From contig JACRCW010000121.1 of assembly GCA_016218805.1 (NCBI GenBank), positions 1 through 34,746 on the forward strand: a stretch of 34,746 nt of DNA, read 5' to 3'. The translations under genes and the position numbers were made by a program. This document shows, piece after piece, positions 6,906 to 15,697 of this stretch (position 1 is the stretch's first letter; each line of letters begins with the position of its first letter). The notes under the pieces were generated by a model. That model searched no databases and had not been told where the DNA came from. It was given only the letters and a program-made list of their open reading frames with translations. This stretch comes from Deltaproteobacteria bacterium (lineage in GTDB: Bacteria > Myxococcota > JACRCW01).

Positions 6906-8777
6906 TCAGAACGCCCACAGCGCAAAGCCCACCTGGTCCCAGTGCACCATGTAGAGCGCCGCCGCGGCGCCAATGACGCACGTGCCCAGCGCCCAGGCGT
7001 GCCAGGCGCGGTGGACCGGGTCCCGCCGCAGCGCGCGCGCGGCCAGCAGCACGCCCGTCACTTCGGCCGCGGCGAACACCACGGGGAGCACAAAGAACCC
7101 GAGCGTGCGCGCGTTCACCGGCGGAGAGAACTGGTAGAGGCCCTTGATGGTGGCCAGCAGCAGCAGGCAGCCCAGCATGGCCAGCCCGCCCACAAACGGC
7201 GGCAGCGTGGAGGGGAGCACGGCAGGCACGCGCCCGCGGCGGCGGCGCCAGACCCAGGTGAGCGGGAGGAACACCGGCACGGTGGCCACCGGCAGGTTGC
7301 CAAACACGAACCACCGCTCCGCCAGCCGCGGCAGTTCGTCCGTGCGTTGGAAGCAACGCGAGCCGGAGAACAGCATCCCGCCCGGCGCCACCGCCAGGCC
7401 GGCCACCCCGTCATCACCTTCCACGCGGAAGCGGTCCGGCCCCACCGGCAGCAGCCGGCGCGGCGTGCGCGCGAATCCCTCCAGCAACAGCTTCCCGTCC
7501 CGCTGCACCACGCGCCGCCACCCCAGCAGGTGGTCCACAAAGTGGAGCATCACCGTGCGCGGGCACGCGCCGTTGTAGAAGCCGGTGAGCCGCTCCACGC
7601 GGCGCGGGTCCAGCGTCACGGTGGATTGGGCCGGCGGGGTCCGCCCGCGCAGCGCAAAGCCCACCAGCGCGCTGACCAGCCGGTCCATGCCGCCGTAGAG
7701 GTTGTTGGCGTTGGTGAGCACCGCCAGCCCGGTGGCCTGCCCGGGGACGTGCGCCCACAGCGCGCTGAACCCGTCCACGTTCCCGCTGTGCCCGGCCAGC
7801 AACCACCCATCCTGCTGCCAGCGCTGGATGCCAATGCCAAACCCGACGGGCAGGTCCACCGGCAGCGTGGTGGTCCGCTGCAGGCGCGCCAGCAGCGCGG
7901 GCGCAAACACCGGCGCGCCGCCCACGCGGCCCTCCGCCACAAACAGCCGTGCCAGCGCCAGCACGTCAGGCAGCGTGGCCACCAGCGCGCCCGCGGGCCG
8001 GTGGAGGATGGGCTGGAAATCCACCGGCACCAGGCGCGCGGAGCCCACGTAGCCCCGCGCCAGCCGCGCCAGGACGTCGCCGGAGGGCGCCAGCGTGGCG
8101 TGCGTCATCCCGGCGGGCCGCAGCACGCGGTCCGCCAGGTGCGCTTCAAACGGTTTGCCGGTGAGGCGCTCCAACAGCAGGCCCGCCATGGTGTAGCCCG
8201 GGTTGGAATACGCGTGCCGTGTGCCCGGCTCCCACCGGCTGGTGCGCGTCACCGGCGCCAACGCCAGCACCTCTGCCAGCGGCGGAGCAGGAGCGCCGTC
8301 CTGCAGGAACTCGCGCGGGTGCGAATCATCAAAGCCCGACGCGTGCTCCAGCAGGTGCACCAGGCGCAGCGGTTGGGACGCCTCCCAGGCATTGGTGAAG
8401 GCCACATCCGGGAGCAGCGTGCGCACGGGCGCCCCCAGGTCCAGGCGCCCCTCCTCCACCAACTGCAGCAGTCCCAGGCCCAGCACCGTCTTGGTGATGG
8501 ACCCCGCGCGGAACGGCGTGTCTGCGGTGACGGGTCTGCGCGTCTCCAGGTCCGCGTAGCCCAGCAGCGCGGTCCACTCGGTGCCGTCCGGCAGGAGCAG
8601 GCCCATGGCGGCACCGGGAATGCCCTCCTCCGCCATGATGCGCGTGAGCTGGGCGCGCAGCGCATCCGGGGACGCGGTAGGGGGCTCCGGCGGGGGCGGG
8701 TCCATGAACGCGCACGCGGCCAGCGCGGAAAGCGCCGCCAGGAGCGCCGGGCGCGTGAGGCGTGGTGCAGCGGGCAT
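6906..8777 (-). CDS. Serine beta-lactamase-fold lipoprotein with C-terminal membrane domain
   Basis: A 623-residue protein from ATG 8777. A signal peptide ends in ALAAC (Cys22), so it is probably a lipoprotein. The class C beta-lactamase / DD-peptidase / esterase fold is clear: the S-x-x-K nucleophile motif at S93-K96 (AGSITK), Y-S-N at 190-192 and H-S-G at 330-332, with ARLFVAEGRVGG and NANNLYGGMDRL in usual places. After about residue 480 come four hydrophobic helices, an uncommon addition that would hold the protein in a membrane. Substrate cannot be told; peptidase or esterase activity on cell-wall or lipid substrates is more likely than antibiotic hydrolysis. It is divergent from the next lipoprotein with only 46 bases between starts. 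Confidence 0.85.
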   Translation of the reverse strand: MPAAPRLTRPALLAALSALAACAFMDPPPPEPPTASPDALRAQLTRIMAEEGIPGAAMGLLLPDGTEWTALLGYADLETRRPVTADTPFRAGSITKTVLGLGLLQLVEEGRLDLGAPVRTLLPDVAFTNAWEASQPLRLVHLLEHASGFDDSHPREFLQDGAPAPPLAEVLALAPVTRTSRWEPGTRHAYSNPGYTMAGLLLERLTGKPFEAHLADRVLRPAGMTHATLAPSGDVLARLARGYVGSARLVPVDFQPILHRPAGALVATLPDVLALARLFVAEGRVGGAPVFAPALLARLQRTTTLPVDLPVGFGIGIQRWQQDGWLLAGHSGNVDGFSALWAHVPGQATGLAVLTNANNLYGGMDRLVSALVGFALRGRTPPAQSTVTLDPRRVERLTGFYNGACPRTVMLHFVDHLLGWRRVVQRDGKLLLEGFARTPRRLLPVGPDRFRVEGDDGVAGLAVAPGGMLFSGSRCFQRTDELPRLAERWFVFGNLPVATVPVFLPLTWVWRRRRGRVPAVLPSTLPPFVGGLAMLGCLLLLATIKGLYQFSPPVNARTLGFFVLPVVFAAAEVTGVLLAARALRRDPVHRAWHAWALGTCVIGAAAALYMVHWDQVGFALWAF

Positions 8778-8823
8778 GCGTGGACCGTGTTCGCCGGGGT
8801 AGCACGCGGTGGCGGAGGTGGGC
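8778..8823. promoter_or_regulatory. 46-bp divergent intergenic region
   Basis: It lies between the minus-strand start at 8777 and the plus-strand start at 8824, so promoters for both lipoprotein genes must lie here or within the opposite gene. GGAGG (8814-8818) is the ribosome site for the right-hand gene. No clear -10/-35 pair is visible. Confidence 0.35.
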
Positions 8824-9675
8824 ATGGGATCAGCCGCAAAGCTGGCAGGCGTGATGGTGGGCGGTTGGCTGCTGGTGGGCTGCGGACCCCGGGATGCGTG
8901 CTTTCCCGGGCAGGCGGGCACGGTCACCCGCGCGCGCCGGGACATTGTGGGCGGGCACCTGCGGCGCGCGCACGCGCACAACGACTACGCGCACGCCCGC
9001 CCGCTGGAGGACGCGCTGGCGCAGGGCTTCCACAGCGTGGAGGCGGACACCTGGCTGGTGGGGAATGCGCTGCAGGTGGCGCATTGGCCGTGGGAGGGAT
9101 TCCGCGGGACGCTGCAGGAGCTCTACCTGGACCCGCTGCAGCGCCGCGTGGATGAGCTGGGCAGCGTGCTGGGTGACGGCGAGCCGTTTGTCCTGTGGCT
9201 GGATATCAAGGAGCGCAACCCGGCGTACGTGAAGGCGCTGCGTGACGCGCTGGAGCCCTACAGCATGCTCTCCGTCTTCCATGCGGACCGCGTGGAGGAG
9301 CGCCCGGTGTCCGTGGTGCTCAGCGGGGACCGCGCGGTGAAGCGCCTCGTGGTGGAGTCCTCCGGGCCGGTGCGCGCCTCGCGCGACTCCAACGACTACG
9401 CGCGCGACGACCCTCCCGCGGACACGCGCTGGACGCATTACGCGCTGGAGTGGGACGCCACCGTGGGCTGGGACGGAGAGGGCACCATCCCCGCCGAGGC
9501 GCTGCACCAGCTGCGCTGCACCATGGAGAACGCGCACGCCACCGGGCGGCGCGTGCGCTTCTACGCCGTGCCCGAAAAGCCCGCCGCGTGGGACCTGCTG
9601 TTGGACGTGGGCGCGGACCTGGTGAGCACGGACCGGCTGGAGGAGCTGGGGGCCTTCCTCCGTTCCGCCCCCTGA
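8824..9675 (+). CDS. AIM6/GDPD-like phosphodiesterase-fold lipoprotein
   Basis: A 283-residue lipoprotein. ATG 8824 follows GGAGG at good spacing, and the signal ends in LLVGC (Cys20). The mature protein starts with RAHAHNDYAHARPLEDAL (H50, H52, N53, D54), then GFHSVEADTWL (E73, D75) and LQVAHWPWEG (H87), then LYLDPL. This matches the AIM6-type branch of the PI-PLC/GDPD TIM-barrel superfamily, in which these His, Glu and Asp residues form the metal and active site. The end, DLVSTDRLEEL, also fits a GDPD barrel. A phospho-diester of a lipid is the probable substrate. The neighbour downstream makes phospholipid head groups, so a role in lipid turnover is plausible but inferred. Confidence 0.75.
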   Translation: MGSAAKLAGVMVGGWLLVGCGPRDACFPGQAGTVTRARRDIVGGHLRRAHAHNDYAHARPLEDALAQGFHSVEADTWLVGNALQVAHWPWEGFRGTLQELYLDPLQRRVDELGSVLGDGEPFVLWLDIKERNPAYVKALRDALEPYSMLSVFHADRVEERPVSVVLSGDRAVKRLVVESSGPVRASRDSNDYARDDPPADTRWTHYALEWDATVGWDGEGTIPAEALHQLRCTMENAHATGRRVRFYAVPEKPAAWDLLLDVGADLVSTDRLEELGAFLRSAP

Positions 9676-9767
9676 TGTTTCACGCGCCTTTCACACCGCG
9701 TCCCTACCGGTGACCTGCCGCGGCCCCAGGCTGCGGTGAGCGGCCCCATCTGGCCGCGGAGGACACC

Positions 9768-10397
9768 ATGCACACGGCCACCGCTCCCCGGCATTTCTCC
9801 ATGATCCGCGGTTATTCGCTGGCGGACCTGCTCACGCTCACCAACGCGTCCGCGGGTGTCACCTCCGTGTTCTTGCTGCTGTCCCACGTGGACGCGCCGG
9901 CGCCCTGGAAGGTGTGGGCCGCCGTGGCCACGCTGTGTGCGGCGCTGGTGGCGGACGGCCTGGATGGCTGGGTGGCGCGGCGGCGCGGGACCCACTCCGC
10001 CATGGGGCGCGAGCTGGATTCGCTGGCGGACGTCATCTCGTTTGGCATGGCGCCCGCGGTGCTGGGCTGGGTGCTGGGCCTGCGCGGGCTGCTGGATGCG
10101 CCGGTGCTGATCCTGTTTGTGGGCGCCGCGGTCAGCCGGCTGGCGCGCTACAACGTGACGGCCGCGGGGCTGTCCGGGCCCACGGGCAAGGTGCGCCACT
10201 TTGAGGGCACGCCGGTCACCTTCAACATCCTTGCGGTGGGGACGCTGGCGCTGCTGTTTGGCGCGGGGCTGACGGGAACCGCGCTGCCGCTGGGGGCGCT
10301 GGGCGGCGGCGCCTGGGTCTTCCACCCGTTGGTGCTGGTCTACGCGGTGCTGGCCGCCACCATGGTCAGCCGTACGCTGCACGTCCCCAAGCCGTGA
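9768..10397 (+). CDS. pssA: CDP-alcohol phosphatidyltransferase, PssA-type phosphatidylserine synthase
   Basis: A 209-residue integral membrane enzyme. The CDP-alcohol phosphatidyltransferase signature D-G-x-x-D-G-x-x-A-R-...-G-x-x-x-D-x-x-x-D is complete in DGLDGWVARRRGTHSAMGRE and the LDSLAD that follows. These Asp residues bind the metal and CDP-diacylglycerol. SRLARYN and HFEGTPVTFN further on are typical of PssA rather than PgsA, so CDP-DAG:serine transfer is the likely reaction; other head groups cannot be excluded. The start has GGAGGAC upstream, preceded by a small hairpin CGGCC (9741-9745)/GGCCG (9752-9756). The gene is convergent with the next, with 6 bases between stops. Confidence 0.88.
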   Translation: MHTATAPRHFSMIRGYSLADLLTLTNASAGVTSVFLLLSHVDAPAPWKVWAAVATLCAALVADGLDGWVARRRGTHSAMGRELDSLADVISFGMAPAVLGWVLGLRGLLDAPVLILFVGAAVSRLARYNVTAAGLSGPTGKVRHFEGTPVTFNILAVGTLALLFGAGLTGTALPLGALGGGAWVFHPLVLVYAVLAATMVSRTLHVPKP

Positions 10398-10403
10398 GAC
10401 CGT

Positions 10404-11807
10404 TCAGGCGCGCGGGAGGGTGACCACCACGCGCGCACCGCCACCGGGCGTGTTGCGGCGCAGCAGCTGGCCGCCGCTGGCCCACGTCAGCCGCTCGCAG
10501 GTGTACAGGCCCAGGCCGGAACCGTCCTTCTTGGTGGTGTGGAACCCCTGCGCCGGTGCGGCCACCAGCGCCGGCGGGAAGCCGGGGCCGTTGTCTTCAA
10601 TCTCCAGCTCCACCATCGGTGCGGACCCGTCCAGCCGCGCCCGCACGTTGACCTCGGTGGCGCCGCGCCGGCCGTCACCCTGGCAGGCGTTCTGGACCAG
10701 GTTGAACAGGATCCGGTCCAGCGTGGTTTCACCGCCCACCACCTGCACGCGGAGCTCCGCTGGCACCTGCACGTCAAAGCGCACCCCGTGGTGCCGGCGC
10801 GCCACGTTGCGCACGGCGCCCTCAGCCACCTTCCCCACCGCCACCACCGGGTTGGTGGCGGTGAGGTGGCCGCGCGCCGCACCGCGGCTCTCCTGGTTGA
10901 GCCGCTGCACCCGCTGCACGGACTCCGCCAGGTCATCCAGGATCGCCACCGCATCCGCCGGAGTCCCGCCCGTCTTCCCGGACAGGTGATCGCGCAGGGC
11001 CACCAGGTTGAAGTCCAGCGCCCCCAGCTGGTTGTTCACGTCGTGCCCGCGGCCCAGCTCCGCGGTGAGCAGCTCGCGCGTCCGGTCCAGTTGCGTGCTC
11101 CGGTCATGCATGACCTGGGCGTGCAGGGCCGCCATGGCCGCCGCGCGGCCCGTCACGGCCCGCTGGTGCTCCAGCCCAATGCGGCCCAGGAACAGCATGG
11201 ACCCCACCCCGGACAGCGCCGCCGCGGAAATCACCGCCACCTGCTCGGGCGTGGTGGCCAGGGCCCACGCCACGCCCGCGGCAAGCACCGGGGACAGCAC
11301 CCCCAGCGGTTCGGCCGGGGTGATGCGGTACAGGTAGCCAAACAGCGACGACGCGTTGAGGTAGAACAGCGCAAACAGCAGGGCCCCCGCCAGCGCGGAC
11401 AGCCCCATCAGCGCGCCCACCTGCACCAGCACCAGCGTGTTCCCCACCAGCACCATCCACATCATGCCGTGCAAGTCCAGCTGCTGGTGCACGCCGCGCA
11501 GGCGCATCACCCCGTACCAACCCAGCCAGGGCAGGCACAGCAGGGCGCCCGCGGTGGTGTCCACGCGCAGCGTGGCCGCCAGGCCCGGGATCCACCGGCA
11601 CGCCCCCAGCGTGCACACAATGACCAGCAGGCACAGCGCCACGGCCGTGGCCGAATACGCCACACGCGGCGTGGCTGGGTCCTGGTTGCTCACCCAGCGC
11701 GCGTACATGCTCCCCTGCGGCGCAGCGGCGCCGGAGCCCGCAGCCGGCGCGGCCTCTGCTTCCGGGGCCGTCCTGCTTCCCCCCCGGGGAGCCTGCGAAT
11801 CAAGCAT
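10404..11807 (-). CDS. Six-helix membrane histidine kinase
   Basis: A 467-residue protein from ATG 11807; the open frame extends upstream but that part is a shadow of the neighbouring kinase. After a Pro/Ala-rich cytoplasmic leader it has about six membrane helices (roughly residues 55-207), a short linker helix, then a dimerisation helix with His255 in GRGHDVNNQLGAL. The ATP-binding domain is complete: N-box N373 (NLVQNACQGD), G1 D405 (EDNGPGF) and G2 GSGLGL (429-434). No receiver is attached and no response regulator is adjacent. The signal is unknown and likely sensed in or at the membrane. It follows another kinase on the same strand after 130 bases. Confidence 0.88.
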   Translation of the reverse strand: MLDSQAPRGGSRTAPEAEAAPAAGSGAAAPQGSMYARWVSNQDPATPRVAYSATAVALCLLVIVCTLGACRWIPGLAATLRVDTTAGALLCLPWLGWYGVMRLRGVHQQLDLHGMMWMVLVGNTLVLVQVGALMGLSALAGALLFALFYLNASSLFGYLYRITPAEPLGVLSPVLAAGVAWALATTPEQVAVISAAALSGVGSMLFLGRIGLEHQRAVTGRAAAMAALHAQVMHDRSTQLDRTRELLTAELGRGHDVNNQLGALDFNLVALRDHLSGKTGGTPADAVAILDDLAESVQRVQRLNQESRGAARGHLTATNPVVAVGKVAEGAVRNVARRHHGVRFDVQVPAELRVQVVGGETTLDRILFNLVQNACQGDGRRGATEVNVRARLDGSAPMVELEIEDNGPGFPPALVAAPAQGFHTTKKDGSGLGLYTCERLTWASGGQLLRRNTPGGGARVVVTLPRA

Positions 11808-11937
11808 GAGTGCACCTGTGTCTTGCCGCCAGACCGGGATGCTGCTTCCCGTCCGGTGGATAGGCAAGGCCGGCGCGGTGCGGCTGGAGCGCCCGGTGCG
11901 AGCATGACGACGGTCACATCCCTGGCCCGGGGCGGTC

Positions 11938-13749
11938 TCACGGGTTGTTCCCCAGCGCGCGGGCCATGGCTTCGTCCAGGTCACGCGGGGTGAAGGGCTT
12001 GGCGAGGAACACCACGTCACTGTCCAGCAGCGCACGGTCGCGGTCCTGCAGCGCGTGACCGGACACGCAGACAATGGGCAGGGATGGCCGGACCTGGCGC
12101 ATGCGTTCGTAGCATTCCGCGCCGCCCACCCGCGGCATGGCCATGTCCAGGACCACCAACTGGAAGTCTTCCGGCGCCGCGGTGAGCCGGGCCACGCCGT
12201 CCGCGCCATCGGTGGCAAAGTCCACCTGGTGCCCCGCCGCGGTCAGCACGCGGCCCAGCGCCCGCCGCATCACCGCCTCGTCGTCCACAATGAGGATGTG
12301 CATGGGGCGCATGGCTGCTGCCGCGGGCGGCGGCGGGGTTGCCGTCTCCGCGGGCGCTTCCCGCGCGGGCAGGAAGCAGGTGACGCGGGCCCCCCCGCCG
12401 GGCGCCGGTTCAATGCGGGCGCTGCCTCCGTGCGCCTTGAGCGTCCCCCACACCATGGCCAGGCCCAACCCGGACCCGGCCCCCACCGGCTTGGTGGTGA
12501 AGAACGGTTCAAAGGCATGCGCCCGCACCTCCTCCGTCATCCCCGGGCCGGTGTCCGACACCGACAACGCGGCGTACTCCCCCGGGGCCAGTTCCAGGGC
12601 CGCCGCGTCGGCACCTGCCAGCACCACGCGCTCCAGCACCAGGTCAATCCGGCCGCTTTCACCCATGGCCTGCACCGCGTTGATGCAGACGTTGACCAGC
12701 ACCTGGACCAGGTGGCCGCGGTCCGCATCCACAAACACCCCGCGGTCCTGGCGGTCCGCCAGCACAATCCCCCGCGGACAGGTCCGGCGGAGGATGGCCA
12801 TGGCCTCGTCCACCACGGAGCCCAACGCCAGGCGCTCCTTCTGGTACTGCGCCCGGCGGCTGAACCCCAGCAGCGCGCGCGTGAGCGACGCCCCGCGCCG
12901 CGCGGAGGCAATGATGATGTCCAGGTCTTCGGCCGCCTGGCCCTTGGCGTCCCGGCGCATCACCTGAGAGACGTTGAGCACTGCCGCCAGCAGGTTGTTC
13001 ATGTCATGCGCCAGCCCGCCGGCCAGGTTGCCCACGGCGTCCATCCGCTGCGCGGCCACAAACTGCTCGCGCAGGTGCTCCCGTTCCTGTTCCGCCACGC
13101 GCCGGTTCTCCAGTTCCCGCCGCGTGGTCTCCAGCGCCCGCGTCAGCTCCTGCGCACGCTGGGTGTCCAGCGCCCGCAGTTCCTCCAGTTCATGCACCAC
13201 GGCGCGGTTGGCGCCAAAGGAGAGGATGGCCACCGCCACCGAGCCCGCAATGCTCACGCCGTGCATCAGCCGGTCCGGCCCGTCCAGCAGGACCACCTGC
13301 GTGGCCCACGTCAGCGCGCCCAATGCAAAGGCCGCGTTGGCCCACCGCGTGTGCAGTTGCATGGCGCCGTACGCCCACAGCAGCAAGGCCAACCAGACCT
13401 CCTGGGTGAGGTGCCCGTATTGCGAATACGCCGAGTGGATGGCCCATTCCGCCATGAGCCACAGCAGGAACGACAGCGGGCCGGCGCGCACGGCGGGCAC
13501 ACGCCCGCTCCGGATGCAGAAGTAGGCCGCCGCCGCCGCCACCTGCGCGGCCACCGACACCGCCGCGGTGGGCCACGCGCCGTCGGCCGCCGCCGCCACC
13601 GTCAGCAGGCCCAGCGACCAGGTCATGGCCACCGACCCCAGCGCGATGCGCTGCAGCAGGATCACGTCCAGGCGCTGCTCCAGCGACGCGGGCGCGGGCG
13701 CCGACGCGTCCCAGACCGCCGTGGCCACGCCAGGTTGCGCCGCCGCCAT
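11938..13749 (-). CDS. Hybrid membrane histidine kinase with C-terminal receiver
   Basis: A 603-residue protein from ATG 13749. About six hydrophobic helices span residues 30-180, then a coiled-coil linker (about 185-232, rich in E, R, Q) leads to the HisKA helix with His248 (GGLAHDMNNLL). The ATPase domain has N357 (NVCINAVQA), D399 (SDTGPGM), FFTTKPVGAGSGLGL, and is intact. A Pro/Ala hinge joins it to a receiver domain with acidic pair D489/D490, phospho-acceptor D535 (LVVLDMAMP) and K584 (FLAKPF). The architecture implies autophosphorylation and transfer to its own receiver, with output through an unseen partner. Its start faces the tandem repeat array and the divergent gene at 14305. Confidence 0.92.
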   Translation of the reverse strand: MAAAQPGVATAVWDASAPAPASLEQRLDVILLQRIALGSVAMTWSLGLLTVAAAADGAWPTAAVSVAAQVAAAAAYFCIRSGRVPAVRAGPLSFLLWLMAEWAIHSAYSQYGHLTQEVWLALLLWAYGAMQLHTRWANAAFALGALTWATQVVLLDGPDRLMHGVSIAGSVAVAILSFGANRAVVHELEELRALDTQRAQELTRALETTRRELENRRVAEQEREHLREQFVAAQRMDAVGNLAGGLAHDMNNLLAAVLNVSQVMRRDAKGQAAEDLDIIIASARRGASLTRALLGFSRRAQYQKERLALGSVVDEAMAILRRTCPRGIVLADRQDRGVFVDADRGHLVQVLVNVCINAVQAMGESGRIDLVLERVVLAGADAAALELAPGEYAALSVSDTGPGMTEEVRAHAFEPFFTTKPVGAGSGLGLAMVWGTLKAHGGSARIEPAPGGGARVTCFLPAREAPAETATPPPPAAAAMRPMHILIVDDEAVMRRALGRVLTAAGHQVDFATDGADGVARLTAAPEDFQLVVLDMAMPRVGGAECYERMRQVRPSLPIVCVSGHALQDRDRALLDSDVVFLAKPFTPRDLDEAMARALGNNP

Positions 13750-14304
13750 CAGTCGCTCCCCGCAACCGGGCCACCGCGGGCCATGACGCCGCTGCCCAGG
13801 GCAGGATGATTTCCCCGCCGGGCACTGACCCACTCCGGATGGTTGGCTTCCCCCGCCATGGCCCCCCCGAAAACGGCGCCTACCCTACTAGTGCGAGCAG
13901 GTATGCCCGGCAAATGCCTCCCGCGGCGCGCGGGAGGTGCGCCGGCTGCCTCGGAGCGCAGTGATGGGCGCTGGGGTGTGGCGCCACCGCGCCCGGGGAA
14001 GCCCCCGCCAGCCGTGCGACCCCTTCTCCGTATGCCCTGGGAAGCCGTCGCCAGCCTTGCGACCCCTTCTCCGTATGCCCCGGGAAGCCGTCGCCGGCCT
14101 TGCGACCCCTTCTCCGTACGCTCCGGGAAGCCCTCGCCGGCCTTGCGACCCCTTCTCCGTACGCTCCGGAAGCCCTCGCCAGCCTTGCGACCCCTTCTCC
14201 GTACATCCGCCGGCCCGCTGCGGCGGCCGTGTCCACCCGCGCCTTGACGGCGTGAGGGGGGGTGATGGACGTTCTCCACATACCTGCAACCACTGGAGGA
14301 TACC
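13750..14304. other. 555-bp intergenic region with tandem repeat array
   Basis: Divergent spacer between a hybrid kinase (minus) and the unknown gene at 14305 (plus). The part at 13750-13985 shows no convincing gene. The middle holds the 43-bp repeat array. The right end has GGAGGA (14295-14300), the ribosome site of the next gene. Long open frames cross the array on both strands, but they come from the repeat itself and change frame with each 43-base unit. Confidence 0.6.
13992..14207. repeat. 43-bp tandem repeat, five copies
   Basis: The core TGCGACCCCTTCTCCGTA recurs at 14015, 14058, 14101, 14144 and 14186, a period of 43, 43, 43 and 42 bases (the last unit lacks one G). Each core is preceded by a variant of GGGAAGCC(G/C)TCGCC(A/G)GCC. 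Units differ by a few substitutions, and neighbouring units share changes (TATGCC in the first two, TACGCT in the next two), as expected from local duplication. There are no spacers, so it is not CRISPR. The period is not a multiple of three, so it is not protein coding. Confidence 0.92.
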
Positions 14305-14973
14305 TTGCCGCCCCGGCTGATTGCCTACAACACCGCCATGGACACGCTGTGGAGCGAATGCATCTACACGGAGGCCCGCCTGCAGAAGGACCCCTTGGCT
14401 GCCGCGCACGCACCGGCCTTTGACGCGCTGGCCCAACGCGCCGTGGATACCAAACGCGCCCAGCAGGGCTGTTGGCGCGAGGAGATCATTGCGCAGGCGG
14501 GCGTGGACGCGGCGGATGATCGCCTGGATGACCGCACCGAGGGCCTGTCAGAGGAACTGCTGCGGGCGGTCAAGGGCGACCGGAAGGCGGCGCGGTACAC
14601 GCGGTATTTCAAGCAGGGGCCGCCCTCTTCGGTGGTGAAGCTGGGCGTGGAGTCCCAGGTGGCGGTGGTGAATGATTGGCCCGCGTCCCTCAAGACCGAA
14701 GCGGAGCCCGCGGTGCAGGCGCACGGAACGGGTCTGGAGACGGACGTGGCCGTGGCCAAAGCCGAACTGGCCGCGCGCAGCAAGGCATTTGCCGCCACCG
14801 CGGACCACCGCGCCCGCGAGATTGTGAAGCTGGTGGATGACGTCAACGCCGCGCGGCTGAGCGTGTACGGGTTGCTGGTGGGCCTGGTGGAGCCCAACAA
14901 GCTCCCGCGCGCCTGGCCGGACCGGTTCTTCCGCAAGGAGAGCCGGGAGAAGAAGGCGGCTGGCGTGGGGTGA
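14305..14973 (+). CDS. Hypothetical helical protein, TTG start
   Basis: A 222-residue protein of unknown function. The TTG at 14305 is preferred because CTGGAGGA ends four bases before it; ATG 14338 has no ribosome site. The sequence is mostly helical with charged and Ala-rich stretches (for example AVAKAELAARSKAFAATADHRAREI), and no signal peptide or membrane span. A segment around residues 62-77 (AQAGVDAADDRLDD) is repeated in a decayed copy at about 16833-16880, so this gene has, or had, a paralogue nearby. It has no recognisable catalytic motif. Cytoplasmic location is likely. Confidence 0.7.
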   Translation: MPPRLIAYNTAMDTLWSECIYTEARLQKDPLAAAHAPAFDALAQRAVDTKRAQQGCWREEIIAQAGVDAADDRLDDRTEGLSEELLRAVKGDRKAARYTRYFKQGPPSSVVKLGVESQVAVVNDWPASLKTEAEPAVQAHGTGLETDVAVAKAELAARSKAFAATADHRAREIVKLVDDVNAARLSVYGLLVGLVEPNKLPRAWPDRFFRKESREKKAAGVG

Positions 14974-15010
14974 GGCGGGCGTGGATGACTTTGGACGGAT
15001 TGAAAACAGT

Positions 15011-15697
15011 TCACACCGGTCGGGCGTGGCCCTCAAGCACCACCTCGCCCGGGGCTGGTGATTGATGACGCGTGATTTCGAATTCGAAACCACCCGAAGC
15101 AAGCACCACGTAGGTGCCCTGCGGATCGTAGGCGGGACGTCCGATCTGACCGCCGTAGGATCCTCTCAGCGGACCGGGGTTGGTTCGGACCTTCACTGAC
15201 TGCTCTTCGCGGCGCCCCGCAAGTGCGGCTTGCGCGATGGTAGCCTGCGTCTCTCCAGGCACAACGGCGAAGACGTCCTGATCGGGGTTCCCTTCAACTC
15301 GCAGCAACCCGGCTACGTCCTCCGAGCAGCGCTCGGTGTAGTCTTTGAGGGTGGAGGGGAAGTCGCTGTTCTTGAGGAAATCCACCAGAAAGGATTGGAG
15401 CGCCCCTGGTTTGGTGAACTTCTTCGTCTTGCCGCCTTCAACCTCCACGGACCTGCCCGAAAACCAGAAGGTCAACATCACGCTCCGGCTGTTCCTGAGA
15501 TAGCGGGGCCAGGTCACCAGGGCGCGCTGCTCCGGGCGGCTGCCCGGCTCGACCGCCGCGCCGACCAGGTAGTCCTCGTTCTGGTTCAGGAACTCCGCGA
15601 ATTCCTCCAGGACGCTGTCGAACTCATTCGGTGCGCGAACCGGCGGGTTCGCCAGCCCTTCCAAGGTCTTCGTCAGTTGCTGTTTGAAGGGTGACAT
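15011..15697 (-). CDS. Hypothetical protein coupled to EEP nuclease
   Basis: A 228-residue soluble protein with no motif I recognise. It is acidic at the N-terminus (FDSVLEEFAEFLNQNEDYLVG), has a middle part with TKPGALQSFLVDFLKNSDFP, and ends in a beta-rich region (TYVVLASGGFEFEITRH). The start ATG lies inside the end of the upstream gene (25-base overlap, 15673-15697) and has GAGGTG six bases upstream, so translation is coupled and the two proteins probably work together. Codon choice is more relaxed than in the kinase genes on either side (AAG, GAA, CGA, TCG appear freely). It could be a partner, inhibitor or second effector of the nuclease; nothing in the sequence decides this. Confidence 0.72.
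   Translation of the reverse strand: MSPFKQQLTKTLEGLANPPVRAPNEFDSVLEEFAEFLNQNEDYLVGAAVEPGSRPEQRALVTWPRYLRNSRSVMLTFWFSGRSVEVEGGKTKKFTKPGALQSFLVDFLKNSDFPSTLKDYTERCSEDVAGLLRVEGNPDQDVFAVVPGETQATIAQAALAGRREEQSVKVRTNPGPLRGSYGGQIGRPAYDPQGTYVVLASGGFEFEITRHQSPAPGEVVLEGHARPV

Noticed and set aside
6834..9155. 773-codon plus-strand frame opposite the beta-lactamase-fold gene
   Set aside because: It is an Arg/Gln/His-rich antisense shadow caused by high GC; the minus strand has full catalytic motifs.
13992..14207. Possible CRISPR array
   Set aside because: The 43-base units are directly joined with no unique spacers and no cas genes are nearby.
13749..14436. Long minus-strand frames with repeated YGEGVARLA-type peptides across the repeat array
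   Set aside because: The 43-base period shifts the frame each unit, the peptides appear in several frames at once, and there is no ribosome site.
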